Shown here: positions 9,871 through 17,667 of the stretch, piece after piece | How the letters are laid out: each line of letters starts with the position of its first letter | Position numbering within the stretch: position 1 is the stretch's first letter | Source of the DNA: an uncultured Bacilli bacterium | GTDB lineage: Bacteria > Bacillota_I > Bacilli_A > RF39 > UBA660 | DNA: 60,056 nt | Direction: 5' to 3' | Assembly (NCBI GenBank): GCA_944358705.1 | Contig: CALVRR010000009.1 | Span: 1-60,056, forward strand | The notes under the pieces: model-generated | The model's database searches: none | Seen by the model: only the letters and a program-made list of their open reading frames with translations | Told to the model about the DNA's origin: nothing | Made by a program: the position numbers and the translations under genes

Positions 9871-10425
9871 ATGAAATGTCCTAGATGTGGGAAAGAAATG
9901 TCTAAGGACCATGTTCATACTTTTTGTACGCATTGTGGGTATTTGGATGATGGAAAACAAATTCATGGTTATCAAGATACACAGGCTAGTGATTTAGAAA
10001 TCTATTTAGGGAAAGATTTTGATAAAATTTGGAGAAATGAAAACTGGTTTACTAATTTCATTTTAGGACCTTTTTATCTTTGTTACCGAGGATTTGTTTT
10101 GTTAGGACTCTTTTTTGTTCCTCTAGAGTGTTTGTTCTGGGTAATGATGTATGGATCTTTTTATCATTTTCGTTACCTTTTACTGGTGGTTTCTATTATT
10201 CTTTCAAGAACGTTTTTTATGGCCTGTAATAATATGATTTGTATTTATTTTTATAAAAGACAAATTGCTAAAATAAAAAAGAAATATCCAAGTACTTATT
10301 TAGAACACCTTAGAAAGAATAATGGTCATATTAATCATTATATGTCTTTATTCTTAGGTATCTTATTACTTATTTTGTTTGTTTTCACTTATATTCTTAT
10401 CATGTTTTACTTATGGTCTAAATAA
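9871..10425 (+). CDS. Zinc-ribbon membrane protein, first of a tandem pair
   Basis: 184 aa. The N-terminal zinc ribbon is CPRCGKEM followed by CTHCGYLDDG. A hydrophilic stretch and about four membrane segments follow. The part around ILGPFYLCYRGFVLLG recalls DUF2628-type membrane proteins. AGGTGATTCT directly precedes ATG 9871, which excludes the longer upstream frame. The next gene (10454) is a close paralogue; residues from about 28 to 53 (GYLDDGKQIHGYQDTQASDL) are identical. The function is unknown; zinc ribbon plus membrane helices suggests a small membrane sensor or assembly factor. Confidence 0.8.
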   Translation: MKCPRCGKEMSKDHVHTFCTHCGYLDDGKQIHGYQDTQASDLEIYLGKDFDKIWRNENWFTNFILGPFYLCYRGFVLLGLFFVPLECLFWVMMYGSFYHFRYLLLVVSIILSRTFFMACNNMICIYFYKRQIAKIKKKYPSTYLEHLRKNNGHINHYMSLFLGILLLILFVFTYILIMFYLWSK

Positions 10426-10453
10426 TATTATTTGCTATAAATTGGAGGTTACT

Positions 10454-10993
10454 ATGAAATGTCCTAAATGTGGAAAAGATATGTTAAAATCTAATAATCA
10501 TGTATTTTGTAGTCATTGTGGGTATTTGGATGATGGAAAACAAATTCATGGTTATCAAGATACACAAGCGAGTGATTTAGAAATTTATTTGGGAAATGAC
10601 TATGATGATATTGTACGAAATAATAATGCAAAGTCGTGCTTTCTATTAGGGCCTCTTTATCTCTGGGTACGAGGTTTTTTGGTTTTAGGATCTATTTTGC
10701 AAATTTTAGAGATTTATCTTTGGTCTATTGTTCTTCGATTTGGAGGGAATGTTCTTGTACTTTTTCTTGGTATTTTATTTACTAGAATTATTGCTATGAT
10801 TGCTTATAATCCTTTGTGTTTATTCTTATATCAGTTAAAAATCAAATATATAAAAAAGAAGTATCCTTCTTCTTACTTGATGCATCTAAGAAAAGAAAAT
10901 CGTAATTCTGTTAGTGGACCTGGTATTTTTCTTCTTTTATTTGTAATTGTTGGTATTCTTATCTGCTTTTATATTCTTTATTTTGTCATATAA
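10454..10993 (+). CDS. Zinc-ribbon membrane protein, second of a tandem pair
   Basis: A 179-aa paralogue of the preceding gene with the same plan: zinc ribbon CPKCGKDM followed by CSHCGYLDDG, then membrane segments beginning around LLGPLYLWVRGFLVLG, and a shared cytoplasmic piece KKKYPSSYLMHLRK. TTGGAGGTTACT precedes ATG 10454; 28 bp separate the two genes, so they probably form an operon. The membrane parts have diverged far more than the N-terminal region, which suggests the N-terminal region carries the constrained function. It ends in a bidirectional terminator. Confidence 0.8.
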   Translation: MKCPKCGKDMLKSNNHVFCSHCGYLDDGKQIHGYQDTQASDLEIYLGNDYDDIVRNNNAKSCFLLGPLYLWVRGFLVLGSILQILEIYLWSIVLRFGGNVLVLFLGILFTRIIAMIAYNPLCLFLYQLKIKYIKKKYPSSYLMHLRKENRNSVSGPGIFLLLFVIVGILICFYILYFVI

Positions 10994-11015
10994 AAAATTC
11001 CCTAATGGGAATTTT
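10994..11015. terminator. Bidirectional terminator
   Basis: A 9-bp stem AAAATTCCC / GGGAATTTT with loop TAAT between two convergent genes. T-rich flanks lie on both sides. Confidence 0.8.
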
Positions 11016-11730
11016 CTTTTTGTTCTAAAGCGTAAACTCTTGCTACTTCCTTTGGCGTTAGTTTTCTAAATTCTCCAGATTGTAAATCTTTTAAATCAAA
11101 AAACGCTACTTTTTCTCTTTTTAATTTTTCTACTTGAAATCCAACACTTTCAAACATTTTCTTGACTTGATGATTTTTTCCTTCGTGAATGGTAATTTGT
11201 ACCATGCAGGTATTTGCTTTTTCATTTACTTTTTTTAGTTTTACCCTAGTTGCTTGAACTTTTTGGTCATCGATTTCTACCCCATCTTTTAATTTATTGA
11301 TTTGTTCTCCTTTGATAATACCATTTATTTTTGCCATGTAAACCTTTTCTACTTTATCGTTGGGATGCATTAAGATATTAGCAAATTCTCCGTCATTGGT
11401 TAAAAGAAGAACTCCTGTGGTATCATAATCTAGTCTTCCTACTGGATAAATCCTTGCTTTTGTTGGGATGAAGTCTACTACAGTTTTTCTATGATGTTCA
11501 TCTTGTGTTGTTGTAACAACACCTCTTGGTTTATTTAAAATATAGTATTCTTTTTGTTCTTTCTCGATTGGTTTTCCATTTACTTCTACTCTATCTTTAC
11601 TAGAAACTTTGGTTCCTAATTCTGTTACTATTTCTCCATTTACTTTTACTTTTCCTTCGGTAATTAATTCCTCCGCTTTTCTTCTTGATGTCAGTCCGCT
11701 TTCTGCAATTACTTTTTGTAGTCTTTCCAT
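11002..11730 (-). CDS. rluB: Ribosomal large subunit pseudouridine synthase B
   Basis: Converts a uridine of 23S rRNA to pseudouridine. An N-terminal S4 RNA-binding domain (residues 1-48, MERLQKVIAESGLTSRRKAE) is followed by the RsuA/RluB/E/F catalytic domain, with the catalytic Asp in GRLDYDTTGVLLLTNDG near residue 97. The 242-aa length is normal. The start ATG 11730 lies 4 bp after the stop of the kinase-like gene, so its ribosome binding site is inside that gene and the two are probably cotranscribed. Confidence 0.94.
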   Translation of the reverse strand: MERLQKVIAESGLTSRRKAEELITEGKVKVNGEIVTELGTKVSSKDRVEVNGKPIEKEQKEYYILNKPRGVVTTTQDEHHRKTVVDFIPTKARIYPVGRLDYDTTGVLLLTNDGEFANILMHPNDKVEKVYMAKINGIIKGEQINKLKDGVEIDDQKVQATRVKLKKVNEKANTCMVQITIHEGKNHQVKKMFESVGFQVEKLKREKVAFFDLKDLQSGEFRKLTPKEVARVYALEQKENSH

Positions 11731-11734
11731 TTTC

Positions 11735-12490
11735 TTATCTACCCTTTCTTTTTATTAATGTATCTAAATACTTTCCTTCATACCCTGTAAAACTTCTTTG
11801 CATTTTATATAATTCTTCTTTTCCATCCTGTGTCACTATAGAAGGAAAATGGCCATATACAATTTCATTCGCAATTTCTGAAAAATCTTTTTTCGGATAG
11901 GCCATTTGTTGAAGAAGAAATAAATTATATAAATAAATATCACTATTTTCATCTACTAATTTATCATCTTCTGGAAAACAAGAAATCATGTAATTTAAAT
12001 AGTCGATTGGATAATCTTCTACTTGCATATTATCTAAATCACATAGGACTAAATCACCTTGTTGATTTCTTAAAATATTACTATGTTTGATATCCCCGTG
12101 AATAATTCCTTCGGCATGAAATGTTTTTAATTTTTCTTTTAACTTTCTTAGTTCCAATATATCCCACTTACTTATTCTTTGGAATTTTGCTGTTGTCATA
12201 TCATAGCCAATGATGGAATCTTGATAGCTAATGGTAGCAATAGGAACAATATCGTTTTCTATTTTCTTTTGATGGAGTAATATTAGCTTTTGATGTTTGT
12301 TCTCCATTTTTTGATAGTATTCTTCTTGATCATCTTTTTCTTTGGATAATGGTGGATGAAAGATTTTTCTTACTACCTTTTTGCTTTCTCCTTCAAATAT
12401 TTTCCCCTCTGCTCCCATTAGAGTTGTATTCATTTCGTAATACCACACTAATTCTTCTCTTGATATTTTTATATTAGGTAACGTAGTCAT
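11735..12490 (-). CDS. Protein-kinase-fold protein (RIO/Bud32-like)
   Basis: 251 aa with the hallmarks of a eukaryotic-type kinase fold: catalytic loop HGDIKHSNIL near residue 125 (HxD...N) and a metal-binding DxD-like stretch LCDLDN about 18 residues later. There is no membrane segment or PASTA domain, so it is not a PrkC-type receptor. Short kinases like this may phosphorylate small molecules or proteins; the substrate is not evident. GGTGATAAAATG gives the start. It sits directly upstream of rluB, but that alone says little about function. Confidence 0.8.
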   Translation of the reverse strand: MTTLPNIKISREELVWYYEMNTTLMGAEGKIFEGESKKVVRKIFHPPLSKEKDDQEEYYQKMENKHQKLILLHQKKIENDIVPIATISYQDSIIGYDMTTAKFQRISKWDILELRKLKEKLKTFHAEGIIHGDIKHSNILRNQQGDLVLCDLDNMQVEDYPIDYLNYMISCFPEDDKLVDENSDIYLYNLFLLQQMAYPKKDFSEIANEIVYGHFPSIVTQDGKEELYKMQRSFTGYEGKYLDTLIKRKGR

Positions 12491-12538
12491 TTTATCACCG
12501 GGACATATTATATCATATCTTTTATTTTAAAAATAGTA

Positions 12539-12979
12539 TTACTTACTTTTTTTTATTCTATTATAAACCGGATGATTGGGATAAATATATTTTAAGTATT
12601 GTGGCATTTTTATATTTGGGTCTATTTTTCTTAATTCTTGAAGTGGTATTTTTTCTTTTAATCTTGTTACTTCATATAATTCTAATGCATAACATTTCTT
12701 ATTATTTTTTCCAAAATAATCAATAATTTCTTGTTTATCATTTCTTTTATCATAGCCTGTTTTTTTTAATATTTCTTCCGTGGTACCCAGGAGTACTTTT
12801 TTTACTTTTAAATAACCAATAATAGCCTTTTCTCCCTTAGCGGAATAAATATATATTTTCTTATTTAAATCTGATTCTTTCAGTGGTGATTTTCGAAACT
12901 CATATTTTTTTGTTTCCTTAAAAATCTGATTCGCATAATAACTAATTATAGACATGATTCTTATTTTTTCTTCTTTCAT
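12539..12979 (-). CDS. ASCH/PUA-like domain protein
   Basis: 146 aa. The opening (IMSIISYYANQIFKETKKYEFRK) and the middle (KIYIYSAKGEKAIIGYLKVKK) fit the ASCH fold, a PUA-like beta barrel thought to bind RNA or modified nucleotides. In family terms the first block is the 'SI.p.ya..I..G.K..EfR' motif. No partner domain is present. ATAGGAGGGATAAC precedes ATG 12979. Biological role is unknown. Confidence 0.7.
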   Translation of the reverse strand: MKEEKIRIMSIISYYANQIFKETKKYEFRKSPLKESDLNKKIYIYSAKGEKAIIGYLKVKKVLLGTTEEILKKTGYDKRNDKQEIIDYFGKNNKKCYALELYEVTRLKEKIPLQELRKIDPNIKMPQYLKYIYPNHPVYNRIKKSK

Positions 12980-13011
12980 GTTATCCCTCCTATTTAATTA
13001 TAACATATTTT

Positions 13012-13041
13012 AACACCAATTTTTTTCTTTTACATACATTA
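13012..13041 (+). promoter_or_regulatory. Sigma-K-like promoter of the 84-aa Tyr/Pro-rich gene
   Basis: -10 CATACATTA (13033-13041) fits the sigma-K consensus CATAnnnTA exactly. The -35 AACA (13012-13015) lies 17 bp upstream and is part of AACACCAAT. The CotZ-like gene at 24431 has the same element at the same spacing. Confidence 0.55.
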
Positions 13042-13062
13042 TCATAAAGGAGTGTTGATATA

Positions 13063-13317
13063 ATGTATTCTAATAATTATGGTATGCCTACTTATGAAAC
13101 TCATGTTTATGAAGGAGTTCCTTATACGAATTCTTATACTACTACCACTGCGGGAGATGGAGAGAGATTTTTCCTTGCACCATTTTTGGTAGGCGGACTA
13201 GCTGGTACTGCCTTGGGATATGGTATTGCTAATAATAATCGTCCACCTTATCCTATGTATCCTCCTATGATGATGCCTCAACCATATCCAATTTATACTA
13301 CTAATTATTATTACTAA
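13063..13317 (+). CDS. Tyr/Pro-rich small protein, probable spore coat or surface protein
   Basis: 84 aa, rich in Tyr, Pro, Asn and Thr, with a Gly/Ala-rich hydrophobic centre (FLVGGLAGTALGYGIA, about 47-62) and a PMYPPMMMPQPYPIY tail. Composition resembles small spore coat and inner-coat proteins, but I cannot assign a named family. AAAGGAG lies upstream of ATG 13063. A sigma-K-like promoter supports late mother-cell expression. Its TAA stop overlaps the stop codon of the converging kinase gene (13314-13317). Coat function is inference. Confidence 0.7.
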   Translation: MYSNNYGMPTYETHVYEGVPYTNSYTTTTAGDGERFFLAPFLVGGLAGTALGYGIANNNRPPYPMYPPMMMPQPYPIYTTNYYY

Positions 13318-14561
13318 GGCTTTTCGCCTTTTTCTTTTATTGGAAGAAGAATGGTTACCTTAGTTCCTTTTCCTATTTTGGAATCATAATGTAGCGTTCC
13401 ATGGTGTTGTTCAATGATTTCTTTCGATAAAGCAACCCCCAGACCAGTTCCATTCTGTTTTGTGGTATAAAATATCTTAGCAATTTTTTCTAAAGTTTCT
13501 TTGTCCATTCCAATACCATCATCTTCTATTTTTATTTGGACTTCTTCTTTTAATTTTTTTACAGATACTTTTATATTCAATCTTTTATCTTCCTTTTTTG
13601 CCTCAATTGCATTTTTTATTAAATTTATAATTACTTGTTTTATTCGATTATAATCTATTTCCATATATAACTCTTCTTCTTTTATATTTAACTCGAAAGA
13701 AGAGCTATTTTCTTGGAATAAAGGAGAAATGGTTTCTTCGATTTCTTCCATTAACATTACTAGGTCTACTTCTTCTTTTCCTATTTTTAATTTACCATAA
13801 TCTGAAAAATCATTAATTATCACTAGTGTTCGATTTATTTCATCTTCTATGATAGGTAAATATTTTTTTAATTTCTCTTTTTTATTTATATCTAACATTT
13901 CTAAATAACCTTTACAAACAGCAATAGGATTTTTAATTTCATGAGTTAATTTAAATAAAGCAAGTTTTAATTCTTTTTCCTTTTCTAATTCTTGTAATGC
14001 TTTATTCTTCTCTATTACCTTTTCTCCTTCTTTTAATAAATATAAAATACTAGTCATCGTAATAATAAATATTAATATAATAAAAATTAGATATAAAAAT
14101 GTAGTAAAAGATGGAGTACTATTAATATCTCTTAAATATAATATACAAGCAATAATAAATGACTTAATACTAATAAATACGTTCAATAGGCTTTGTTTAT
14201 CTTCTTTCTCGTTATAAAAATAAATTATTAAATAAATACTATATTCTATAATTCCATAAATGATTGGTGTTTGTAAGACTAGATGGTAATAATATACTGT
14301 GATTATTGATAAAATGATTACCATCCAAGTTCTTTTTTTTAGAAAAGATATCAGTAAGGGAAAATTAATAAAAATAAGATTGTCTATAGAATTTTTTTCA
14401 CCTGTATATCTGATAATTAGAAACATAGAAGAAAAGATTACTAAATCTAGGGCTAATTTTTCTTCTTTACTATTTTTTCTATAATTCATGTATATTCCAT
14501 AAATTAAGAATGGAAATAATAGAAAGATTAAATTTACAAATAAAGATTCAAAAATCGACAT
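13314..14561 (-). CDS. Membrane sensor histidine kinase, KinB-like
   Basis: 415 aa. Roughly six hydrophobic segments fill residues 1-170 with little extracytoplasmic loop, then a coiled linker, a HisKA domain with THEIKNPIA (His207), an N box NLIKNAIEAKK near 312, DDGIGMD, and a G2 box TGLGVALSKEI near 374. An all-membrane sensor with HEIKNP is the plan of B. subtilis KinB, which feeds the Spo0 phosphorelay. No response regulator gene adjoins it, as expected for a phosphorelay kinase. The in-frame GTG at 14570 is inside the ribosome binding site, so ATG 14561 is the start. Two Spo0A boxes lie upstream. Confidence 0.88.
   Translation of the reverse strand: MSIFESLFVNLIFLLFPFLIYGIYMNYRKNSKEEKLALDLVIFSSMFLIIRYTGEKNSIDNLIFINFPLLISFLKKRTWMVIILSIITVYYYHLVLQTPIIYGIIEYSIYLIIYFYNEKEDKQSLLNVFISIKSFIIACILYLRDINSTPSFTTFLYLIFIILIFIITMTSILYLLKEGEKVIEKNKALQELEKEKELKLALFKLTHEIKNPIAVCKGYLEMLDINKKEKLKKYLPIIEDEINRTLVIINDFSDYGKLKIGKEEVDLVMLMEEIEETISPLFQENSSSFELNIKEEELYMEIDYNRIKQVIINLIKNAIEAKKEDKRLNIKVSVKKLKEEVQIKIEDDGIGMDKETLEKIAKIFYTTKQNGTGLGVALSKEIIEQHHGTLHYDSKIGKGTKVTILLPIKEKGEKP
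13316..13335. terminator. Short bidirectional hairpin between convergent genes
   Basis: AAGGC-TTTTC-GCCTT (13316-13330) with a following T run. The stem is only 5 bp, so efficiency is uncertain. Confidence 0.4.
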
Positions 14562-14577
14562 ATTTATCACCTCTTTT

Positions 14578-14611
14578 ATTTTATGAGATTTGTCTGTCGA
14601 AAAATGTCGAA
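14578..14611 (-). promoter_or_regulatory. Promoter region with two tandem Spo0A boxes
   Basis: Two perfect TGTCGAA boxes (14595-14601 and 14605-14611) repeat with an exact 10-bp period, one helical turn. A possible -10 (TAAAAT on the minus strand, 14583-14578) for the KinB-like gene lies 11 bp away, so the boxes would overlap its -35 region. The divergent XRE gene starts about 90 bp on the other side and could share the control. Confidence 0.7.
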
Positions 14612-14701
14612 ATTTGTTTTATTTGTTTCATTTTAGTTGTTTACTAGTGGTTTACATACTATTTATTCACTTTGTTTCATAATGGGATTATGGTGGTTTT
14701 C

Positions 14702-14950
14702 ATGTATGAAGTTAATATTTATGAACAAGTGGCTAAAAATATAAAAAAATATAGAAAAATAGCTGGTATAACACAAGCAGAGCTTGCGGAAGCTATTGGG
14801 GTTTCTCATGAGTTTATTCGAAGAATTGAATCGAAAAAAGGAAAGAAAACGTTTTCTTTTCAAACGGTATGGAATATTTCTAAAGCGTTAAATGTTAGTT
14901 TAGATAAATTGGCAGAAGTAGATACCGATGAGTTTAAGAAATTATCTTAA
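14702..14950 (+). CDS. XRE-family helix-turn-helix regulator, 82 aa
   Basis: A small DNA-binding protein made of one HTH_3 domain: KNIKKYRKIAGITQAELAEA, then GVSHEFIRRIESKKG and LNVSLDKLAEV. There is no sensor or oligomerisation domain. The start is uncertain: ATG 14702 has GGTGG 6 bases upstream; ATG 14690 is the alternative. It is divergent from the KinB-like kinase, with two Spo0A boxes between them, so a role in the decision to sporulate (SinR-like) is possible, but no target is visible. Confidence 0.85.
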   Translation: MYEVNIYEQVAKNIKKYRKIAGITQAELAEAIGVSHEFIRRIESKKGKKTFSFQTVWNISKALNVSLDKLAEVDTDEFKKLS

Positions 14951-14970
14951 ACTTTTTTTGTGCCATAAAA

Positions 14971-14993
14971 AAATGGATTATTTTAATCCATCT
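14971..14993. terminator. Terminator hairpin between convergent genes
   Basis: ATGGATTA-TTT-TAATCCAT (14973-14991) followed on the minus strand by seven T residues. It overlaps the stop codon region of the EIIB-like gene. Confidence 0.8.
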
Positions 14994-15289
14994 ATATATT
15001 TTTTTAATTGTTTTGATTCTGGTCCTAAAATGATTTTTAATTGATTATCAATTTCTACGATACCTTTCGCACCTAATTTTTGTATTCCTTCTTTATTTGC
15101 TTTTGAAACATCTTTTAATGTTACTTTGAAACGAGATAAATTTGTTTCCGTTTCAATAATGTTATCTTTTCCTCCAAGTAATTCTACTAGTTTATTAAAA
15201 TCTAGATTAGCATCTTTTTTTGTTGCCTTTAAGATTGCTAGTAAAATTACTATTAGTACAATTACAATTATTATATATTGCATATTCAT
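14978..15289 (-). CDS. Membrane-anchored PTS EIIB-like domain without the catalytic Cys
   Basis: 103 aa. One N-terminal membrane segment (residues 5-21) is followed by a domain that aligns by eye with glucose-type EIIB: LGGKDNI, then NLSRFKVTLKD, LGAKGIVEIDNQLKIILGP. In true EIIB the second block reads AC-I-T-R-L-R-V, where Cys is phosphorylated. Here that position is Asn50. The domain therefore cannot carry phosphate on Cys and is probably regulatory or structural. There is no EIIC or EIIA nearby. ATG 15289 follows GTGGTG. Confidence 0.78.
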   Translation of the reverse strand: MNMQYIIIVIVLIVILLAILKATKKDANLDFNKLVELLGGKDNIIETETNLSRFKVTLKDVSKANKEGIQKLGAKGIVEIDNQLKIILGPESKQLKKYIDGLK

Positions 15290-15346
15290 ATTTATTCACC
15301 ACATTTATTATACTATATATTTTTAGAAAAAGAAATAGATTTTATT

Positions 15347-15808
15347 TTACTTGGCTTTCGAATCGGTCTTTTCTGTTATTGTGAAAGCGTTAGTATTATA
15401 GTTTGCTTCTACGTTCCACTCTTCATTTGTATCAGTTATTTCAAAACTAGTTGTCTCTAAATAGTTCGATGTAACTATATATTCGCCTGGAGCAATATTT
15501 ACATAATGCTTATCATTATTTGTTGTAGCGATTGCGGAAATTTTTTCACTTTCTTTATTTGTAAATGTAATTATATCTCTGTCTGGTAGTTTTTCTGAGC
15601 CGGGATATTCTAAATTTACTTTTGCCTTTTCTGCCTCTTCTACCATTTCTTCGGAACTTTCTGTAAGGTTATAAGAGGTTTCTTGAGGCGAAATATTATT
15701 CGTGGTACATCCCATTAGTGATGAACTCAATATAATTCCAATAGTTCCTATTGCACATAATTTTAATTTGCTACTTTTTAGAATATCAATATTTAAATTC
15801 TTTATCAT
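15347..15808 (-). CDS. Small lipoprotein paired with the T7SS beta-propeller protein
   Basis: 153 aa. A lipoprotein signal has a hydrophobic core at about 18-33 and lipobox SLMGC (Cys34). The C-terminal half carries VNIAPGEYIVTS followed by FEITD, the strand-turn pattern of a prealbumin-like fold. It is the last gene of the T7SS cargo array, 12 bp after the beta-propeller gene. The protein at 48940-49419 is a paralogue: leader (IKNL...SK.KLC..G) and TPGEYNVSS correspond, but that one lacks the lipobox Cys. A surface anchor or partner for the propeller protein is likely but unproven. Confidence 0.75.
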   Translation of the reverse strand: MIKNLNIDILKSSKLKLCAIGTIGIILSSSLMGCTTNNISPQETSYNLTESSEEMVEEAEKAKVNLEYPGSEKLPDRDIITFTNKESEKISAIATTNNDKHYVNIAPGEYIVTSNYLETTSFEITDTNEEWNVEANYNTNAFTITEKTDSKAK

Positions 15809-15820
15809 TTTATCCTCTCC

Positions 15821-17098
15821 TTACGAATTTAATTTTTTTTGATTTTCAGTTCCCATGTCTACATAAAACTTTTCTAATTCTGGGTTTATTTCATCTAATG
15901 ATTTTGAAAAATCTAGTGTATTTACATTGACATTTATCGTTTTATTTGGATTATCTGTATCTTTAAAGTTTTCAAATACTCCTGATAAGTTGCCTTGATT
16001 ATCGATTTGAATTCCTTCTAATCCTGGTGTATCTATCGTTGTTGCGCCCACTTCTTTTAATCCCGTATCAGTAATTTCATATTTTTGTATTACAGAATCG
16101 TGATTTGCACCATAGGACTGTGTAGCATAAATATAATTTTTTCCATTCGTATCTGTATAAGTAGCAACCCCTTGACAACAGGATGCGAAGTCGTTTGACA
16201 CTACTTTTCCATTATGAAAGTTAACTTTTTCCCCTTCTACATTTACGGAATATTTTATTAAAGTTCCTTTTCCTGCGCAATCTGCTACATAAAGAGCTTT
16301 TTCGTTTGGAGAATAGTAAGTAGTAGCTGCACTTGTATTTTTTCCTCCAAAAAAACCCTTTATATTGACTGTTCCTTTGTCTATAGCAGTTAAGTCGACA
16401 TCTGCTTCTAAGGCTGGGCTACTTGTTATCTCTTGTCCAGACTGCTTTAGACTATCTGTAATATCTCTTAGATTATAAGTGTTTATTGCTCCATCTTCTC
16501 CAGTGATAAATAAGATATCGTTTTGTTCATCATAGGTAACCCCACCTACGTGTGCCTTTTGATCAAATTCATTTTTAAGTTCAATATATCCAATACATCT
16601 TCCAACCTTATCATAAATATACACTCTTGAGTTTAAACTATGATTATGATCATATGCCGTTATTAAGTAATAATCTCCCGCTTTTGTATATCCTTGAATT
16701 CTCAAATCATATTTTCCATTACTCTCATCATTTACTTTTTGTATTTCTTTATATACAAACGGAAGTAGTCCTATCGTTTTTGTTTGGAAGAAATTATTAA
16801 TAAAGTTTTTTAATTTCCTTATTTCACTATCTTCAGCAGAAGAAAAAGTCTCTATTATTATTGGAATTATTGTAGCCAGTTTCATATAATCTTCTATTGG
16901 ATTTACACTATCGGCTTGTATATCTGTTAGTAGATTCATAGATGAATCAAAGCATTGATGGTTTGTATCTTCTATTTCAAGCCATTCATATATTTCTGTT
17001 AGTGTTTGTTGGTATTTATATAATATGTCACTATCAATAGTTGATTGTAAGGTCTTACTAGCATTTTTTAATGCCTCATATTTTACAATAGTTATCAT
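15821..17098 (-). CDS. T7SS cargo protein with C-terminal beta-propeller
   Basis: 425 aa. Residues 1-130 are helical and start like the other cargo proteins of this array (ITIVKYEALKNASKTLQ; then NHQCF). The rest is a six- or seven-bladed beta-propeller-like region: YDLRIQGYTKAGDYYLITAY, RVYIYD, HVGGVTYD, ILFITGEDG, GLEGIQIDNQGNLSGVFE. The blade region is clearly paralogous to 49409-50590 (HVGGVTFD, ILYITGKNG, GLEGIYINN). The ATG overlaps the stop of the partner gene (ATGA), so the two are translationally coupled. Likely exported; the ligand is unknown. Adjacent Cys (ASCCQGVA) sit near residue 303. Confidence 0.75.
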   Translation of the reverse strand: MITIVKYEALKNASKTLQSTIDSDILYKYQQTLTEIYEWLEIEDTNHQCFDSSMNLLTDIQADSVNPIEDYMKLATIIPIIIETFSSAEDSEIRKLKNFINNFFQTKTIGLLPFVYKEIQKVNDESNGKYDLRIQGYTKAGDYYLITAYDHNHSLNSRVYIYDKVGRCIGYIELKNEFDQKAHVGGVTYDEQNDILFITGEDGAINTYNLRDITDSLKQSGQEITSSPALEADVDLTAIDKGTVNIKGFFGGKNTSAATTYYSPNEKALYVADCAGKGTLIKYSVNVEGEKVNFHNGKVVSNDFASCCQGVATYTDTNGKNYIYATQSYGANHDSVIQKYEITDTGLKEVGATTIDTPGLEGIQIDNQGNLSGVFENFKDTDNPNKTINVNVNTLDFSKSLDEINPELEKFYVDMGTENQKKLNS

Positions 17099-17652
17099 AT
17101 GTTAATCCTATTTAACTCCGTCTTGGCCATTTCTAATTTTTGTCTTAACCCTAGCATAAGTACTGAACCTCCATCTAATTCCTTTTCATATTCTTCTTTT
17201 TGCTCAAACAGTATTGTATACTTAGTTGTTATTGTAGTTAGCTCTATTCCAGTTTGTATTTTGCTTAACATTGCATTGATATTTTGTATTTTTTCTTCTA
17301 CTTCACTAATTCTTTCTTCTAAACATTGGATATATCTTGTCAATTCTTCTATTCTATGCTCAGTAGCATCTTCTACGATTTTATTTTTTAAATTATTCGT
17401 ATTTTCTAATAATATTTCAAAGCTTTTTTTACTTTCATTTGCTTTATCATTTAATATTGCTTCTCCCTCTAATAAGAAAGACTCTTTATCCAGTCCTCCA
17501 TTTTCAATTGTTGTACAATTATATAGAGGATCTAATAGGCTATCTTTTATATTATTTATTAATGTTTCTAAGATATCTGCTTGAGAAGACACTTGTTCTA
17601 TATTTATAAATTCTCCCATGTTTGATTGATAAGTAATGTCTGCTATTTTCAT
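17095..17652 (-). CDS. Coiled-coil partner of the beta-propeller cargo (pair 4)
   Basis: 185 aa, helical throughout. It belongs to a family of four in this array, recognised by an N-terminal piece (MKIADITYQSNMGEF), a turn GLDKESF near residue 54, and a long helix with HRIEELTRYIQ near 95. It is closest to 21319-21831, which starts MKISNITYQSD. It precedes and overlaps its cargo gene by 4 nt. By position and size it resembles the small LXG-associated targeting partners of Bacillota T7SS, but I cannot place it in a named family. AAAGGGGGAATAAAA precedes the ATG. Confidence 0.72.
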   Translation of the reverse strand: MKIADITYQSNMGEFINIEQVSSQADILETLINNIKDSLLDPLYNCTTIENGGLDKESFLLEGEAILNDKANESKKSFEILLENTNNLKNKIVEDATEHRIEELTRYIQCLEERISEVEEKIQNINAMLSKIQTGIELTTITTKYTILFEQKEEYEKELDGGSVLMLGLRQKLEMAKTELNRINI

Positions 17653-17667
17653 TTTTATTCCCCCTTT

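Noticed and set aside
11735..12490. PrkC-type Ser/Thr receptor kinase
   Set aside because: Has the kinase catalytic loop, but is short, soluble and lacks PASTA repeats and a membrane segment.
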